From positions 2,803,217-2,867,216 of the forward strand of contig NZ_BMKQ01000001.1 of assembly GCF_014644415.1 (NCBI RefSeq): DNA of 64,000 nt, read 5' to 3'. This stretch comes from Marmoricola endophyticus. Its GTDB lineage: Bacteria; Actinomycetota; Actinomycetes; Propionibacteriales; Nocardioidaceae. A program made the translations under genes and the position numbers. Positions within the stretch are counted from its first letter, which is position 1, and each line of letters starts with the position of its first letter. Below, in pieces: positions 24,625 to 33,741 of the stretch. The notes beneath the pieces are model-generated. The model saw only the letters and a list, made by a program, of their open reading frames with translations. It had not been told where the DNA came from and made no database searches.

Positions 24625-25944
24625 ATGGGAGTCGAGCTGGTGGCGATCCTCGCCCTGGTCGCGCTGTTCGTGATCGGCACGGTGCTGCCGATCAACATGG
24701 GAGCGCTGGCGTACGTCGCGGCGTGGCTGGTGGGCATGTACGCCCTCGACCTGGACGAGAAGACGATCCTCGGCGGGGTCTCCGGCGACCTGATCCTCAC
24801 CCTCATCGGGGTCACCTACCTGTTCGCCATCGCCCGCAACAACGGCACGGTCGATCTCATCGTCCAGACCGCCGTCCGCGCGGTCGGGGGACGGGTGGCG
24901 CTGATCCCGTGGGTGATGTTCGCCGTCACGGCGCTGCTCACCGCGATCGGCGCGGCCAGTCCGGCGGCGTGCGCGATCATCGGCCCGATCGCTCTCGGCT
25001 TCGCCGGCCGCTACCGGATCAATCCGCTGCTGATGGGGATGTTCGTGGTCCACGGCGCCCAGGGTGGAGGCTTCTCGCCGATCAGCATCTACGGCACGAT
25101 CACCAGCTCGGTGATGACGGACAGCGGTCTGCCTTCCAGCGAGGTCACCGTCTTCCTGGCCAGCCTGCTGGTGAACCTCGCCATCGCCGCTGTGCTCTTC
25201 TTCGTCCTCGGTGGCCGCGACCTGATGCACCGCCGGATCGAGGCCGACGAGGGCGACCTGGTGGCCGCCGACCTGCACCGCGGCGGACCGCCCGTCCCGG
25301 CGCGCGGCACCGGCACCCTCACCGAGGGCGCCACGACCGCGGTCGGCGTACGCCGCGACCAGGTGCTGACCCTGGTGGCGTTCGTCGCCGTGGCGGTGGT
25401 CTCGCTGGCCTTCGACAAGAACATCGGGTTCGCCGCGATCACCGCCGCGGTCGTCCTGGCCATGCTCAAGCCGCAGGAGCACAAGGACGCGGTCAAGCAG
25501 ATCGCGTGGCCCACGGTGCTGCTCGTGGCGGGAGTCTCGACGTACGCCACCATCCTCACCACCGCCGAGGTCCCGGAGTACGTCGGCGGCTGGGCCGCCG
25601 GCCTCGGCGTGGCCGCGGTGGGCGCGCCGGTCCTCTGCTACGTCGGCGGGGTCGTCTCGGCCTTCGCGAGCTCGACCGCGCTGCTGCCGGTGATCGTGCC
25701 GATCGCGATCCCGCTGATCGCCGAGGGCGGCCTCAACGCGGGCCTGTTCGTGGCGGCGCTGGCGGTCAGCTCGACGATCGTCGACGTGAGCCCGTTCTCC
25801 ACCAACGGCGCCCTGATGCTGGCCAACCGGCCCGACTCAGTCAGCGAGCAGACGTACTACCGCCAGATCCTCACCTACAGCGTGGTCGTGGTCGTCGTCG
25901 GACCGCTCCTGGTGTGGGCCGCGCTCGTGCTCCCGGGATGGTGA
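24625..25944 (+). CDS. matC: MatC-family malonate/dicarboxylate carrier
   Basis: This 439-residue membrane protein has about 11-12 helices. It closely matches my recollection of rhizobial MatC: LPINMGALAYVAAWLVG, GVTYLFAIARNNGT, VHGAQGGGFSPISIYG near the middle, VSAFASSTALLPVIVP and STIVDVSPFSTNGALM near the end. The conserved SPISIYG and SPFSTNG segments are the likely substrate/ion loops. A hydrophilic central loop spans ~205-250. It is predicted to import malonate or a related C3-C4 dicarboxylate. It heads a rightward operon with a CoA-transferase and a carboxyltransferase. No matA or matB is seen. Confidence 0.85.
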   Translation: MGVELVAILALVALFVIGTVLPINMGALAYVAAWLVGMYALDLDEKTILGGVSGDLILTLIGVTYLFAIARNNGTVDLIVQTAVRAVGGRVALIPWVMFAVTALLTAIGAASPAACAIIGPIALGFAGRYRINPLLMGMFVVHGAQGGGFSPISIYGTITSSVMTDSGLPSSEVTVFLASLLVNLAIAAVLFFVLGGRDLMHRRIEADEGDLVAADLHRGGPPVPARGTGTLTEGATTAVGVRRDQVLTLVAFVAVAVVSLAFDKNIGFAAITAAVVLAMLKPQEHKDAVKQIAWPTVLLVAGVSTYATILTTAEVPEYVGGWAAGLGVAAVGAPVLCYVGGVVSAFASSTALLPVIVPIAIPLIAEGGLNAGLFVAALAVSSTIVDVSPFSTNGALMLANRPDSVSEQTYYRQILTYSVVVVVVGPLLVWAALVLPGW

Positions 25945-25988
25945 GCCCCGCGAGCGGCGAAGACCCGACGATGCACGAGGCTGGAGAC

Positions 25989-27182
25989 ATGACGACCCGA
26001 CCCGACGGACCGCTGGCCGACCTTCTCGTCGTCGACCTGACTCGCGCCCTCGCCGGGCCGCACGCGACGATGATGCTCGGCGACCTCGGGGCACGCGTCG
26101 TCAAGGTCGAGGCGCCGGGGCTCGGCGACGACACCCGCGACTGGGGGCCGCCCTTCGTGGGGGAGCCCGACGAGGCCGGTCGCCGGCAGTCGACGTACTT
26201 CCTCTCGGCGAACCGCGACAAGGAGTCGATCGTCCTCGACCTCAAGGACGCGGCCGACCGCGAGGTGCTGCTCGCCCTGGTGGACCGGGCGGACGTGGTG
26301 GTGGAGAACTTCCGGACCGGTGTCCTCGAGCGGCTCGGCCTCGGCCTGGAGGAGCTGTGCGCGCGCAACCCGCGGCTGGTGGCGCTGTCGATCACCGGCT
26401 TCGGGCACGACGGGCCGGAAGGCGGCCGCGCCGGCTACGACCAGATCGCCCAGGGGGAGGCGGGGGTGATGTCGCTGACCGGGACCGACCCCGAGCACCC
26501 GCAGAAGGTGGGCGTACCGGTGGGTGACCTCCTCGCCGGGATGTACGGCGCGTACGGCGTCCTCGCCGCCGTCCACGAGCGCGAGCGCACCGGCCGCGGG
26601 CAGGTGGTGCGCACCTCGCTGCTCGCTGCGCTGGTCGGCACGCACGCCTACCAGGGCACCCGGTGGACCGTGGCCGGCGAGGTCGGCCGGGCGCAGGGCA
26701 ACCACCACCCGTCGATCTCGCCGTACGGGCTGTTCCGCTGCCGCGACGGCGCGGTGCAGATCTCGGTGGGCTCGGAGGGCCTGTGGGCGCGGCTGTGCCG
26801 CGGGTTCGGGATCGACCCGGCGACGCCGGGGCTGGCCACCAACTCCGAGCGGGTGGCGAACCGCGAGCTGGCGATCGAGGTCGTCGAGCGGGCCTTCGCC
26901 GACTGGGCGCCCGAGCCGCTGCTGGCGAGGCTGGCCGAGGTCGGCGTGCCGGCGGGACGCGTGCGCGCGATCGACGAGGTGTACGAGTGGGACCAGACCC
27001 GCAGCCAGGGCCTGCTGATCGACGTCGACCACGCCGCCCTCGGCAACGTCACGCTGCCCGGTCCGCCGCTGCGGTTCTTCGGCCCGGACGGTGAGACCAC
27101 GCGCCGCGACCACCGTCCGCCGCCGCTGCTGGACGAGCACGGCGACGCCATCCGCGCCGAGCTGGCGGGGGAGGACGTGTGA
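25989..27182 (+). CDS. CaiB/BaiF-type (family III) CoA-transferase
   Basis: This 397-residue family III CoA-transferase moves CoA between acyl-CoA and a free carboxylate via a covalent aspartyl intermediate. N-terminal motifs are DLTRALAGPHATMMLGDLGARVVKVE and VENFRTG. The catalytic Asp is probably in GVPVGDLLAGMYGAYG (about 179). The C-terminal part has NHHPSISPYGLFRCRDG. Length matches the family. In this operon it could charge imported malonate with CoA. Start: ATG 25989 is chosen, but ATG 25971 is also possible, and the close GGAG makes the choice uncertain. Its stop overlaps the next start (GTGA). Confidence 0.9.
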   Translation: MTTRPDGPLADLLVVDLTRALAGPHATMMLGDLGARVVKVEAPGLGDDTRDWGPPFVGEPDEAGRRQSTYFLSANRDKESIVLDLKDAADREVLLALVDRADVVVENFRTGVLERLGLGLEELCARNPRLVALSITGFGHDGPEGGRAGYDQIAQGEAGVMSLTGTDPEHPQKVGVPVGDLLAGMYGAYGVLAAVHERERTGRGQVVRTSLLAALVGTHAYQGTRWTVAGEVGRAQGNHHPSISPYGLFRCRDGAVQISVGSEGLWARLCRGFGIDPATPGLATNSERVANRELAIEVVERAFADWAPEPLLARLAEVGVPAGRVRAIDEVYEWDQTRSQGLLIDVDHAALGNVTLPGPPLRFFGPDGETTRRDHRPPPLLDEHGDAIRAELAGEDV

Positions 27183-28621
27183 GCAGGCGCTGGAGCGCCC
27201 GCGAGCTGCTGGAGCTGGTCCTCGACGCGGGCTCCTTCGAGTCCTGGGACGAGCCGATCGACGTCACGGGCCACCCGGAGCACTACCGCACGCAGCTGCT
27301 CGCCGCGGCCGAGAAGGCGGGCACCGACGAGTCCGTCCTGACCGGCCGCGGCCTGGTCCGGGGCCGTCCGGTGGCGGTGGTGGTCAACGAGTTCGGCTTC
27401 CTCGCCGGCTCGATCGGGACCGACGCGGCCCGCCGCATCGAGAGCGCCGTCCGACGGGCGACCGCCGAGCGGCTGCCGGTGCTCGCCTCGACCTCGTCCG
27501 GCGGCACCCGGATGCAGGAGGGCACCGTCGCGTTCGTACGGATGGTGGAGATCTCCCGTGCCCTGATGGAGCACCGCGCGGCGGGGCTGGCGTACCTCGT
27601 CCACCTGCGCCACCCCACCACCGGCGGCGTGTACGCCTCCTGGGGGTCGCTGGGTCACGTCACGGTCGCCGAGCCCGGCGCACTCGTGGGCTTCTTGGGC
27701 CCGAAGGTGTACGAGGCCCTCCACGGCGAGGCGTTCCCCGAGGGCGTGCAGTCGGCGGAGAACCTCGCCGCGAAGGGCGTGATCGACGCGGTCGTGGCGG
27801 CCGAGGAGCTGCCCGGGCTGGTCGACCTCGCGCTCGGCGTGCTCGTCGACGAGCCGACCGAGCCGCGACTGGCCGGTCGCGTGGCGGTCACCAGCGTCGA
27901 GGAGCTGCCGGACGAGCAGCGCACGGCGTGGGAGTCGATCGAGGTCACCCGGCGGGCGGACCGGCCCGGCGTCCGCGAGCTCCTGCGGTACGCCGGCGCC
28001 GGCACCGTACGGCTGCGCGGCACCGACGAGGGGGAGCGGGACGCCGCCATGCTGGTCGCCCTCACCCGGCTCGACGGCCAGCCCTGCGTGCTCGTCGGGC
28101 AGGACCGCGAGCGGCAGAGCGAGTCCTCGCCGATGGGCCCGGGCGCGCTGCGGGAGGCGCGGCGCGCGATGAGCCTGGCCGAGGAGCTCGGGCTGCCGCT
28201 GGTGACCGTCGTCGACACCCCGGGCGCCGAGCTGAGCGTGTCGGCGGAGGAGCGGGCGATCGCCGGCGAGATCGCCCGGTGCATCGCCACGCTGACCACG
28301 ATGACGGTCCCGACGGTCTCGGTGATCCTCGGCCAGGGCTGCGGCGGCGGTGCGCTCGCGCTGGTGCCCGCCCGGGAGACGGTGGCGGTGGAGAACGCCT
28401 GGCTCTCGCCGCTCCCGCCGGAGGGCGCGAGCGTCATCGTCCACGGCGACACCGACCACGCGGCCGAGCTGGCCGAGGCCCAGCACGTCCGGGCCCGCGA
28501 CCTGCTGGCGACCGGCACGGTCGGGCACCTGGTGCCCGAGCCGCTCGACTGCACGCCCGAGGAGCTGGCCGTCGGCGTCGCGGTCGAGGTCGCCCGGCTG
28601 ATCCGCACCCAGCGCCGCTGA
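27179..28621 (+). CDS. Fused beta-alpha carboxyltransferase (AccD-AccA-like)
   Basis: The 480-residue protein joins a beta-type carboxyltransferase half (STSSGGTRMQEGTVAF, VYASWGSLGHVTVAEPGALVGFLGP) to an alpha-type half (PLVTVVDTPGAELSVSAEERAIAGEIARC, VILGQGCGGGALAL). Such folds handle malonyl-CoA-type substrates in acetyl-CoA carboxylase and in malonate decarboxylase. There is no zinc ribbon, biotin domain or biotin carboxylase next to it. Coupled to the CoA-transferase and MatC genes, it might decarboxylate or transcarboxylate malonyl-CoA. That role is inference; a housekeeping acyl-CoA carboxylase beta subunit is the alternative. Confidence 0.85.
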   Translation: MSRRWSARELLELVLDAGSFESWDEPIDVTGHPEHYRTQLLAAAEKAGTDESVLTGRGLVRGRPVAVVVNEFGFLAGSIGTDAARRIESAVRRATAERLPVLASTSSGGTRMQEGTVAFVRMVEISRALMEHRAAGLAYLVHLRHPTTGGVYASWGSLGHVTVAEPGALVGFLGPKVYEALHGEAFPEGVQSAENLAAKGVIDAVVAAEELPGLVDLALGVLVDEPTEPRLAGRVAVTSVEELPDEQRTAWESIEVTRRADRPGVRELLRYAGAGTVRLRGTDEGERDAAMLVALTRLDGQPCVLVGQDRERQSESSPMGPGALREARRAMSLAEELGLPLVTVVDTPGAELSVSAEERAIAGEIARCIATLTTMTVPTVSVILGQGCGGGALALVPARETVAVENAWLSPLPPEGASVIVHGDTDHAAELAEAQHVRARDLLATGTVGHLVPEPLDCTPEELAVGVAVEVARLIRTQRR

Positions 28622-28654
28622 CAGGGGCGTACGGGCGTGCCCCGCCGGTCTCGG

Positions 28655-28660
28655 TAGGGT
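28655..28660 (+). promoter_or_regulatory. -10 hexamer of tRNA-Thr promoter
   Basis: TAGGGT lies 14 bases before the first base of the tRNA-Thr, a fitting position for its -10 element. No clear -35 is visible. Confidence 0.5.
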
Positions 28661-28674
28661 CGCCGGGTCAGCAC

Positions 28675-28746
28675 GCCGCGTTAGCTCAGTGGTAGAGCAC
28701 CCGCCTTGTAAGCGGACGGTCGTCAGTTCAATCCTGACACGCGGCT
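28675..28746 (+). tRNA. tRNA-Thr (TGT anticodon)
   Basis: The 72-base tRNA folds into a standard cloverleaf. The acceptor GCCGCGT (28675-28681) pairs with ACGCGGC (28739-28745). The D stem is GCTC/GAGC, the anticodon loop CTTGTAA carries TGT at 28707-28709, and the T arm GTCAG-TTCAATC-CTGAC is intact. The 3' CCA is not encoded. It reads ACA, and by wobble possibly other Thr codons. Confidence 0.95.
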
Positions 28747-28809
28747 CGAGATGTCGCCGAGCCGCGTGAGGGGCAGCGTGCCGCCCGTGAAGTCGGCGGA
28801 TCCGCTGGC

Positions 28810-28824
28810 TACCCTCGCGCAGTG
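28810..28824 (+). promoter_or_regulatory. Leaderless promoter of the sulfatase gene
   Basis: TACCCT at 28810-28815 is six bases before GTG 28822, supporting this start for the lipoprotein sulfatase. Confidence 0.65.
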
Positions 28825-30564
28825 CGCCTCACCCCCCACGCCCGCCGGCCCCTCGCGGCGACCCTGGCTCTCACGTGCGTGGCGGCCGTCGCCGCCTGCA
28901 GCACCGGCTCGTCGCCGACACCCTCGCAGGAGGCCAAGCGGCGCCCCCCGCTGACGGCGAGCGCGAGCCTGCCGGCCGCGTCGTACCCGGCCGTGGCGAA
29001 GCCGAACATCCTCGTCATCGAGACCGACGACATGCGTGCCGACGACTTCGACGCCATGCCCAACGTGGAGAAGCTGATCGCCGACCGGGGCCTGCGCTTC
29101 CAGAACTCCTACGCCCCGAACCCGCTGTGCTGCCCGTCGCGGGCGTCGTTCCTGAGCGGGAAGTACTCCCACAACCACAAGGTCTACAGCCAGATCGACC
29201 CGTACGGCTTCGGGGCCTTCGACGACCGCACGACGATCGCGACCGTGCTGCAGAAGCAGGGCTACAGCACGGGCCTGATCGGCAAGTACCTCAACGGCTA
29301 CGGCCAGCAGCCCACCCACCTCACCCGCCGCTCGTCGGTGCGGTACGTCCCGCCGGGGTGGGCCTCGTGGCAGGCCGGCCTGGACCACCGGTGGCCCCGG
29401 AGCTCGCCCAACCGGGGCGGCACGTACCACTACTTCGCGATGACGCAGAACGACAACGGTCGCGTCGTCCCGCACCCCGGGGAGTACTCCACCGATCTCA
29501 CCGCCCAGCAGACCCGCGCGACGATCGACCGGTTCGGCGCGGCGCGCACGCCGGCGGGCAGGAGCAAGCCGTGGTTCGTGTGGTGGACCCCCACGGCTCC
29601 CCACTTCGGCGTGCCGGTCGAGCCCGACGACCCGAAGCCGATGAGGCGGACGGACGGGAAGAAGGAGTTCATCGCGACCCCGGCGCGGCCGGACTGGGTC
29701 AAGGGGCTCTTCGACGACCGGATCGACCACCCGCCGGGCATGCCGCCGCACGGCCCGGCCGAGGCCGACATGAGCGACAAGCCCCGCTACCTGCGCTCGG
29801 TCCCGGAGGCGGACGCGCAGGAGAAGCGGGCCGTCACCGAGCTGGCCCGCCAGCGCGCGGAGGCGCTGTACGCCCTCGACCGCCAGATCGGTGCCACCCT
29901 CCAGCGGCTGCGGACGACGGGCCAGCTGGCGCGGACACTGATCGTGTTCACCTCCGACAACGGCTACTTCCTCGGCGAGCACCGCAAGCGGCAGGGCAAG
30001 ACCCTCCCGCACGAGCCGTCGCTGCGGGTGCCGCTGCTGATCGCGGGACCGGGGGTGCCGACCGGCGTGCGGTACGACCCGGCGACCACGATCGACCTCG
30101 CTCCGACGTTCGCCGGGTACGCCGGCACGGCCATGCCGGGCGCCGACGGCCGGGACCTGCGAGCGACCATCGCCGGGCCGGACCGGGGCTGGGACCTGCC
30201 CCTGGTCACCGAGGGGCTGGCCCAGCTGCCGGGCTACGAGTCGCCCTCCGACGTCCCGGGGTTCGACACCGGGCTGAACATCCGCGGGGTGCGCACCGGG
30301 CGCTACAAGTGGGTCGAGTACGCCAGCGGCGAGACCGAGCTGTACGACCTGGCCAAGGACCCGCTGGAGATGGACAGCGTGGCCTCCGACCCGGCGTACG
30401 CCGGTGTGGTCGCCGAGCTGCGCCGGGTGTGGCAGCAGTACAGCAGCTGCGCCCAGGCCCAGTGCCGGGTGCCGCTGCCGGCGGACCTGCGGCTGACGTC
30501 GCAGCAGAACCGTGACCTCACCCTCAACGAGGCCTACCGGACCAACGCCTTCTACCAGAACTGA
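28822..30564 (+). CDS. Secreted lipoprotein sulfatase (formylglycine-dependent)
   Basis: This 580-residue protein has a lipoprotein signal (ATLALTCVAAVAACST, lipobox AVAAC) and an alkaline-phosphatase-superfamily sulfatase domain. The metal motif is IETDDMRADD. The active-site signature NPLCCPSRASFLSGKY contains C-x-P-S-R, whose Cys is converted to formylglycine by an FGE enzyme. The second metal site is FTSDNGYFLGEH. It should hydrolyse sulfate esters outside the cell; the substrate may be a polysaccharide or glycan, as in heparan-type N-sulfatase relatives. No sulfatase-modifying enzyme is in the window. It lies just after tRNA-Thr. Confidence 0.92.
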   Translation: MRLTPHARRPLAATLALTCVAAVAACSTGSSPTPSQEAKRRPPLTASASLPAASYPAVAKPNILVIETDDMRADDFDAMPNVEKLIADRGLRFQNSYAPNPLCCPSRASFLSGKYSHNHKVYSQIDPYGFGAFDDRTTIATVLQKQGYSTGLIGKYLNGYGQQPTHLTRRSSVRYVPPGWASWQAGLDHRWPRSSPNRGGTYHYFAMTQNDNGRVVPHPGEYSTDLTAQQTRATIDRFGAARTPAGRSKPWFVWWTPTAPHFGVPVEPDDPKPMRRTDGKKEFIATPARPDWVKGLFDDRIDHPPGMPPHGPAEADMSDKPRYLRSVPEADAQEKRAVTELARQRAEALYALDRQIGATLQRLRTTGQLARTLIVFTSDNGYFLGEHRKRQGKTLPHEPSLRVPLLIAGPGVPTGVRYDPATTIDLAPTFAGYAGTAMPGADGRDLRATIAGPDRGWDLPLVTEGLAQLPGYESPSDVPGFDTGLNIRGVRTGRYKWVEYASGETELYDLAKDPLEMDSVASDPAYAGVVAELRRVWQQYSSCAQAQCRVPLPADLRLTSQQNRDLTLNEAYRTNAFYQN

Positions 30565-30661
30565 CCCGTCCGGACCGGCGGGAGCGGTCGTCGGTGGCCG
30601 CCGGCGGGGTGCGACTTCCCCGGCCGGACCGTGGAGTGAGTGTGAGCGGGCGCGCCCTCGC

Positions 30662-31528
30662 TCATGCCACGCGCTCGGCGCGGAACTGCATGGCGGGGCT
30701 GGCGAAGTACTCCTGCGCGGCGACCAGCTGCAGCTCCCAGCGACCGCTCTCGTGGGTCAGCCGGAGGAGGTCGAAGACGCTGGAGGCGGTGCGCTCCAGG
30801 GCGTCTCGGACGTCGCCGCTGCTGCGGGTCAGGTGCGTCGTGAACAGCGCCGCGGTCACGTCGCCGGAGCCGTGCGACTTCTCGGGGAGCCGCGGGGTGC
30901 GTACGAGCCACGCCTCGTCGCGGTGGACGGCCAGCATCTCCAGCGTGCCGGCCGGCGCGTCGGGCCGCAGGACGCTGGTGACCAGCACCGTCGCCGGACC
31001 GGCCGCGCGGACGGCGTCCACCGCGGCCAGCGTCTCGCGCAGCGTCCGGGGGTCGCTGCCGGTCAGCATGCCCAGCTCGAACTGGTTGGGCGTCACCAGG
31101 TCCGCGGCCGGCACCATCTGCTCGCGCATCAGCGCGGGGATGGCGGGGCGGACGTACGGCCCGGACTCGGCGTTGCCCATCACCGGGTCGCAGGCGTAGA
31201 CCGCCTCGGGGTTGGCGGCCTTGACCGCGGCGACCGCCTCGAGCACCACCGCGCCGATGTCCTCACCGCCCTGGTAGCCGGAGAGCACCACGTCGACCTC
31301 GGGCAGCACACCGCGCTCCTCGACACCGCGGATCACGGCGCGCACGTCCTCGGCAGGCAGCAGCGGGCCGCGCCAGGCGTCGTACCCGGCGTGGTTGGAG
31401 AAGACCACGGTCGGCACCGGCCAGACCTCCACGCCCAGCCGCTGCACGGGGAAGACCGCGGCGGAGTTGCCGACGTACCCGTAGGCGACGCTGGACTGGA
31501 TGGAGAGGATGCTCACCGGGCCGATCAT
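30662..31528 (-). CDS. pdxY: Pyridoxal kinase PdxY
   Basis: This 288-residue ribokinase-family enzyme phosphorylates pyridoxal with ATP in the B6 salvage pathway. It has the N-terminal ILSIQSSVAYGYVGNSAAVFPVQRLG substrate region, the cofactor motif YACDPVMGN, LVTPNQFELGMLTG, and the catalytic/anion-hole motif EKSHGSGDVTAALFTTHL with the general-base Asp. PdxY is favoured over PdxK by these motifs. It is 33 bases upstream of nothing on its strand except ung to the right, which reads the same way; the two may share a transcript. Confidence 0.93.
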   Translation of the reverse strand: MIGPVSILSIQSSVAYGYVGNSAAVFPVQRLGVEVWPVPTVVFSNHAGYDAWRGPLLPAEDVRAVIRGVEERGVLPEVDVVLSGYQGGEDIGAVVLEAVAAVKAANPEAVYACDPVMGNAESGPYVRPAIPALMREQMVPAADLVTPNQFELGMLTGSDPRTLRETLAAVDAVRAAGPATVLVTSVLRPDAPAGTLEMLAVHRDEAWLVRTPRLPEKSHGSGDVTAALFTTHLTRSSGDVRDALERTASSVFDLLRLTHESGRWELQLVAAQEYFASPAMQFRAERVA

Positions 31529-31561
31529 GCCGCCCGGCCCCGCCGGCAGCGGCGGGGGTCG

Positions 31562-32263
31562 TCAGGGCAGCGCCCAGTCCACCGGCTCCCCGCCCTGCTC
31601 GCTCAGCAGCGCGTCGACCCGGCTGAACGGGCGGGAGCCGAAGAAGCCGCGGTGCGCCGACAGCGGGCTCGGGTGGGTCGAGGTCACGCACGGGACCCCG
31701 CCGAGCATCGGCTCGAGCGACTGCGCGTCGCGGCCCCAGAGGATCGCGGCCAGCGGCCCGCCGCGGGCGGCCAGCGCACGGATCGCCTGCTCGGTGACGG
31801 CCTCCCAGCCCTTGCCGCGGTGGGAGGCCGGCCGGCCGGGGCTGACCGTGAGCGACCGGTTGAGCAGCAGGACCCCGGCGTCGGCCCACGGCGAGAGGTC
31901 GCCGGACGTGGGTCGCGGCACACCGAGGTCCTCGACCAGCTCCGTGTAGATGTTGGCCAGGCTCTTGGGCACCGGCCGGGTCTCCGGCGACACCGAGAAG
32001 CTCAGCCCGACCGGGTGCCCCGGAGTGGGGTACGGGTCCTGCCCGACGATCAGCACCTTCACCTGCGCCATCGGCCGCGCGAAGGCGCGCAGCACCAGGT
32101 CGCCGGCGGGGAGGTAGGACCGGCCGGCGGCCAGCTCCTCGCGCAGGAACACCCCCATCGCGGCGATCGCCCCCTCGACCGGCGCCAGCGCCTGCGCCCA
32201 GTCGGGAGCCACGAGGTCGCGTCGTACGAGTGCCTCCAGGGTGCCGTCGCCGGTGCCGCTCAT
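31562..32263 (-). CDS. ung: Uracil-DNA glycosylase (family 1)
   Basis: This 233-residue base-excision-repair enzyme removes uracil from DNA. The water-activating loop is [18 protein letters not shown], with the catalytic Asp, and the C-terminal DNA-intercalation loop is [18 protein letters not shown], with the catalytic His. [20 protein letters not shown] is also conserved. Length is normal. ATG 32263 is chosen over an earlier GTG that would add 40 residues; GATGAT lies six bases before it, a weak leaderless -10. It reads in the same direction as pdxY, 33 bases upstream of it. Confidence 0.95.
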   Translation of the reverse strand: MSGTGDGTLEALVRRDLVAPDWAQALAPVEGAIAAMGVFLREELAAGRSYLPAGDLVLRAFARPMAQVKVLIVGQDPYPTPGHPVGLSFSVSPETRPVPKSLANIYTELVEDLGVPRPTSGDLSPWADAGVLLLNRSLTVSPGRPASHRGKGWEAVTEQAIRALAARGGPLAAILWGRDAQSLEPMLGGVPCVTSTHPSPLSAHRGFFGSRPFSRVDALLSEQGGEPVDWALP

Positions 32264-32385
32264 GGACCGATCATCGCGCGGACAGTTGGAGTCGTGCGGG
32301 TCGGCACCGCACAATGGAACGAGTTGCCCGTTCCATCCCTGCGTCGCACTCGCGCGGGACACCACAGACAAGGTCCGCCCCACCC

Positions 32386-33648
32386 GTGAGCGACACCCCT
32401 CCTCCCGAGCCCAAGCAGCCGGGACACCGCGCCCTCCGGCGTGCCGACGCGCGCCGCGAGCAGAAGGTGGCGCGGACGTCGGGGGCGCGCGTGCGCCGCG
32501 TGCTCAAGCGGGTCTCGGTCGTCGTGGTGGTGCTGGCCCTGATCCTCGGCGGGGTCTTCGCGTACTTCTACAAGCACCTCGAGGGCAACATCAACCAGCT
32601 CAGCGTCTCCGACGCCCTGGGCAAGCGCCCGGACAAGGTCGGCAGCGGTGGTCCGCTCAACGTGCTGGTGATGGGGTCGGACACCCGCAAGGGGCAGGGC
32701 AAGGCGGTCAAGGGCTCGACGCCGGGCCTGTCCGACACCACGATCCTGCTGCACCTCTCGGCGAACCGGAAGCGCGCGTACGGCATCTCCATCCCGCGCG
32801 ACGCGATGGTCGAGCGGCCGTCGTGCCAGCGCAAGGACGGCAAGGGCTCCGACCCGGGAGGGCTGACCCAGTTCAACGCCGCCTACGCGGTCGGCGGGCC
32901 GGCGTGCACGATCAAGACGGTCGAGTCGATCTCCGACGTCTACATCGACCACTTCGTGGTGATCGACTTCAACGGCTTCCGCACGATGGTCGACGCGCTC
33001 GGCGGCGTCCAGGTGTGCGTGCCGGAGAAGGTCGACGACGACATCGGCGACATCCATCTGCGCAAGGGCACCTACAACGTCACCGGTGAGCAGGCGCTGG
33101 ACTACGTACGCGTGCGGCACGCGCTGTCGACCAACGGCGACATCGGCCGGATGCGGCGTCAGCAGACCTTCGTGGCGGCGATGATCTCCAAGGCCGTCTC
33201 GGCCGGCACCCTCGCCAACCCGGTGAAGCTGGTCCGGTTCCTCAACGCTGCGACCAACGCGCTCACCACCGACCCCGGCTTCGCCAAGCTCTCCGACCTG
33301 GCCTCGCTCGGCTCGTCGCTGAAGAACATCGGCCTGGGCAACGTGCAGTTCCTGACGGTGCCCTTCCAGGAGTACGCGCCCGACCCCAACCGCGTCGAGC
33401 TCTCGCCCGACGCCGACGAGGTGTTCAAGCGGATCCGCAACGACCAGCCGTTGAGCCGTTCCACCTCCGAGGAGGCGGTCAAGGCGTCGGACTCCACGCC
33501 GTCGACCGGCCGCAAGGGGCCTGCCGTTGGCAAGGCGCGCTCGGCGGTCGACGTGGCCGCCGCGGCCGGACGCGACCGCCTGGAGAAGGTCGAGGAGCAG
33601 ACCCAGCAGAAGCAGCAGCGTGCCGAGGACAACGGCCTGTGCGCCTGA
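32386..33648 (+). CDS. LytR-CpsA-Psr (LCP) family cell-wall glycopolymer ligase
   Basis: This 420-residue protein has a basic cytoplasmic tail (~45 residues, [10 protein letters not shown]), one membrane helix (about 47-68) and an extracytoplasmic LCP domain. Typical motifs are [33 protein letters not shown] and [22 protein letters not shown], which include the polyprenyl-phosphate-binding Arg and Asp residues. LCP enzymes join glycopolymers (teichoic acid, arabinogalactan-type) to peptidoglycan. After the domain come a Ser-rich linker and a Gln/Glu-rich coiled-coil-like tail ending in a single Cys. GTG 32386 is the best start. Confidence 0.93.
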   Translation: MSDTPPPEPKQPGHRALRRADARREQKVARTSGARVRRVLKRVSVVVVVLALILGGVFAYFYKHLEGNINQLSVSDALGKRPDKVGSGGPLNVLVMGSDTRKGQGKAVKGSTPGLSDTTILLHLSANRKRAYGISIPRDAMVERPSCQRKDGKGSDPGGLTQFNAAYAVGGPACTIKTVESISDVYIDHFVVIDFNGFRTMVDALGGVQVCVPEKVDDDIGDIHLRKGTYNVTGEQALDYVRVRHALSTNGDIGRMRRQQTFVAAMISKAVSAGTLANPVKLVRFLNAATNALTTDPGFAKLSDLASLGSSLKNIGLGNVQFLTVPFQEYAPDPNRVELSPDADEVFKRIRNDQPLSRSTSEEAVKASDSTPSTGRKGPAVGKARSAVDVAAAAGRDRLEKVEEQTQQKQQRAEDNGLCA

Positions 33649-33741
33649 GCCGGTGCCCGACCGCCCCGTCGCACCGCGCTGCGGCGGCGGGCAAGGCGCG
33701 CCTGGCTTGCCGTGATCGTTTCGTTATCCGAGACTGAGTCG

